From an uncultured Deferribacteres bacterium (lineage in GTDB: Bacteria > Zhuqueibacterota > JdFR-76 > DREG01): a DNA stretch of 64,000 nt. Shown here piece by piece: positions 62,571 through 64,000 of the stretch. Made by a program: the position numbers and the translations under genes. Within the stretch, counting starts at the first letter, position 1. The number at the start of each line of letters is the position of its first letter. The stretch covers positions 1-64,000 of the forward strand of contig CAJVYQ010000018.1 of assembly GCA_913009825.1 (NCBI GenBank). Reading direction: 5' to 3'. The notes beneath the pieces were generated by a model, which saw nothing but the letters and a program-made list of their open reading frames with translations, ran no database searches and had not been told where the DNA came from.

Positions 62571-63460
62571 GCGAACCTCTGCGTTCTCTGCGTCTCTGCG
62601 TTTATTCTCAACTCTTATTTTAACGCAAAGGCGCAGAGGACGCAAAGACCGCGGAGGTATTTGATCTGAACTTTGAACCGTGAACCCCTAAACCGGAACT
62701 TTTAAAACGAATACCGAACCAGGAACGCCGAATTATAATTTAGGAATTTGAGAGGATTTACTCCGTAAATCAGAATATCCCTTGCTAATTTGTGATCAGT
62801 AAAATAAAAAGAGCAAGCATCAGCCAACCGGCAGATATACCCTTCGCAGGGCGTTTCAGCGTCCTTTCTATTCTTAGCCCCGCGGTTCGCCACGGGGCGG
62901 AAATGCTGTTTATAATTCGTAACCTCTGCGAACCTCTGCGTTCTCTGCGTTTGTTCTCAACTCTTTTTTTAACGCAAAGGCGCAGAGGACGCAAAGACCG
63001 CGGAGGTATTTGATCTGAACTTTGAACCGTGAACCCCTGAACCGGAACTTTTAAAAACGAATACCGAACCAGGAACGCCGAATTATAATTTAAGAATTTG
63101 AGAGGATTTACTCCATAAATCAGAATATCCCTTGCTAATTTGTGATCAGTAAAATAAAAAGAGCAAGCATCAGCCAACCGGCAGATATACCCTTCGCAGG
63201 GCGTTTCAGCGTTCTTTCTATTCTTAGCCCCGCGGTTCGCCACGGGGCGGGATTGCTGTTTATAATTCGTAACCTCTGCGAACCTCTGCGTCTCTGCGTT
63301 TGTTCTCAACTCTTATTTTAACGCAAAGGCGCAGAGGACGCAAAGACCGCGGAGGTATTTGATCTGAACTTTGAACCGTGAACCCCTGAACCGGAACTTT
63401 TAAAACGAATACCGAACAAGGAACGCCGAATTATTATTTAAGAATTTGATAAATCAGGAT
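62571..63460. repeat. Tandem array of about 2.5 copies of a 350-357-bp repeat
   Basis: Copy 1 starts at 62571 and copies 2 and 3 at 62928 and 63278 (periods 357 and 350); the third stops near 63460. Each unit holds a CTCTGCG.../CGCAGAG hairpin, TTTGATCTGAACTTTGAACC, GGATTTACTCCGTAAATC and an inverse family D hairpin. Differences are single bases and small indels. The reading frames inside (for example 62785-63309 on the minus strand) are repeat artefacts, not genes. The remaining stretch 62175-62570 and 63461-63693 shows no gene. Confidence 0.85.
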
Positions 63461-63693
63461 ATTCCCATGTTCGTGGTTCAATATTCAAATTTGTTTTGAA
63501 TATTATTTAGCTTTTTATTGCCATAAAACGATTACTTGTTCAACTCTTTTTTTCAGGTGGGCTGACTTTTTACATATTTTCTTGAATTTTTCATTAGAAA
63601 TCATATATTAAATAAGTAATTTTGTAATTCCACCAGGTATGTATTTTTTTAACAGATAGTTTTCAAACTAAATAAATAGCGAGAGTGTGATTT

Positions 63694-64000
63694 ATGAAAC
63701 GATGGCAATGTACGGTTTGCGGTTATATTCATGAAGGCGATGAACCGCCTGAAGTTTGTCCTATTTGCGATGCCGGTCCGGATGAATTTGAGTTGATTGA
63801 AGAAACACCGGATGAAGTTCAAACTTCATCGGTTCAAAAAATTGTAATTATTGGTAACGGTACGGCAGGAATAGAAGCCGCCCGGGCTGCCCGCAGCATG
63901 GACGACGATGCTGAAATCCACATATTTTCCGGTGAACCACACTCATTTTACTCCAGATTGTTGCTGACAACTTATTTGGCCGGGGAGAAAAAGGAAAAGG
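63694..64000 (+). CDS. Rubredoxin-fused NAD(P)/FAD oxidoreductase, N-terminal part (cut by window edge)
   Basis: From ATG 63694 to the window end a single open frame encodes at least 102 residues. It begins MKRWQCTVCGYIHEGDEPPE, then VCPICDAGPDEFELIEE, so Cys6, Cys9, Cys22 and Cys25 make a rubredoxin iron site. After a short linker comes IVIIGNGTAGIEAARAARSM (near 50-69), the Rossmann motif of a pyridine-nucleotide-disulfide/NADH:rubredoxin oxidoreductase. Probably transfers electrons from NAD(P)H through FAD to the rubredoxin domain, a set-up common in anaerobes handling oxygen or peroxide. The rest lies beyond the window. Confidence 0.8.
   Translation, partial: MKRWQCTVCGYIHEGDEPPEVCPICDAGPDEFELIEETPDEVQTSSVQKIVIIGNGTAGIEAARAARSMDDDAEIHIFSGEPHSFYSRLLLTTYLAGEKKEK

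Noticed and set aside
62785-63309. Protein-coding gene in the tandem repeats (minus strand, 174 codons)
   Set aside because: The frame runs across two repeat copies, repeats itself and has no ribosome site or family resemblance; it is a by-product of the repeat.
62571-63460. CRISPR array
   Set aside because: Repeats are long (about 350 bases), directly tandem and without unique spacers of constant length, so they do not fit a CRISPR array.
1-64000. tRNA, rRNA or riboswitch genes
   Set aside because: Gaps were read by eye for cloverleaf GGTTCAA-type arms and known riboswitch cores; none was convincing. A covariance-model search would be decisive.

Overview
The window looks like a chromosome segment from a Gram-negative bacterium of the FCB (Fibrobacterota-Chlorobiota-Bacteroidota) neighbourhood, most likely a Calditrichota/KSB1-like lineage. 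This is an inference. It rests on secreted proteins ending in the YPNPFNP-type sorting domain (40.3-42.1 kb, and a variant at 34.8-37.3 kb), an OmpA protein with calcium-binding TSP3 repeats, a long SecA with a C-terminal SEC-C zinc motif, a GHL10-type glycoside hydrolase, and many lipoproteins. No rRNA or tRNA was seen, so the taxonomy cannot be fixed from this window.

Layout. 0-16 kb: a FadN-type beta-oxidation enzyme; a TatT-DctP-DctQ-DctM TRAP transporter operon followed by a TPR protein; an ECF sigma factor with a degenerate small anti-sigma-like partner; a thioredoxin / DUF6132 / TlpA-like redox cluster; a secreted GHL10 hydrolase with a propeller; and a membrane spermidine-synthase-like protein. 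16-23.7 kb: a small accessory patch with a PBECR2-like/DUF2283 toxin-antitoxin-like pair, a collapsed type III methyltransferase gene, an M49-like metallopeptidase lipoprotein, a lytic transglycosylase, and an IS3 remnant. 23.7-38.2 kb: secreted and envelope proteins (lipoprotein, subtilase, OmpA, TolB-like propeller, amidase), an MBL hydrolase, a PepT2-like peptidase and Hsp20. 38.2-42.1 kb: a graveyard of broken genes and mobile-element debris. 42.3-56 kb: housekeeping genes, comprising 3-hydroxybutyryl-CoA and acyl-CoA dehydrogenases, nusB, secA, smg/DUF494-topA-xerC, and hpf-hprK-EIIA-EIIB. 56-62 kb: acetyl-CoA synthetase and a MacA-like adaptor with two MacB-type permeases. 62.2-63.5 kb: tandem repeats. 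The right edge cuts a rubredoxin-fused FAD/NAD oxidoreductase.

The least ordinary feature is the repeat content. At least three families of short elements with terminal inverted repeats (MITE-like) fill the intergenic spaces: family A (ends GTAACTAYTCAGG), family B (ends CCTRAATTGAGCGATT) and family C (ends TAATTAGTGYCTGTCCGAA). One family A element (38515-38963) contains a broken gene resembling the N-terminus of DUF4338/DruA, which suggests what kind of element the family came from. A family C element is nested inside a family A element (20.1 kb). Two composite family A blocks form a ~350-bp inverted repeat spanning 7.4 kb (31.3 and 39.0 kb). Family A elements also bracket secA.

Functionally the intact genes suggest a heterotroph using fatty/organic acids (FadN, acyl-CoA dehydrogenase, acetyl-CoA synthetase, TRAP uptake) and secreted hydrolases. 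It has a regulatory rather than transporting PTS branch (HprK with EIIA/EIIB but no visible EIIC/EIID).
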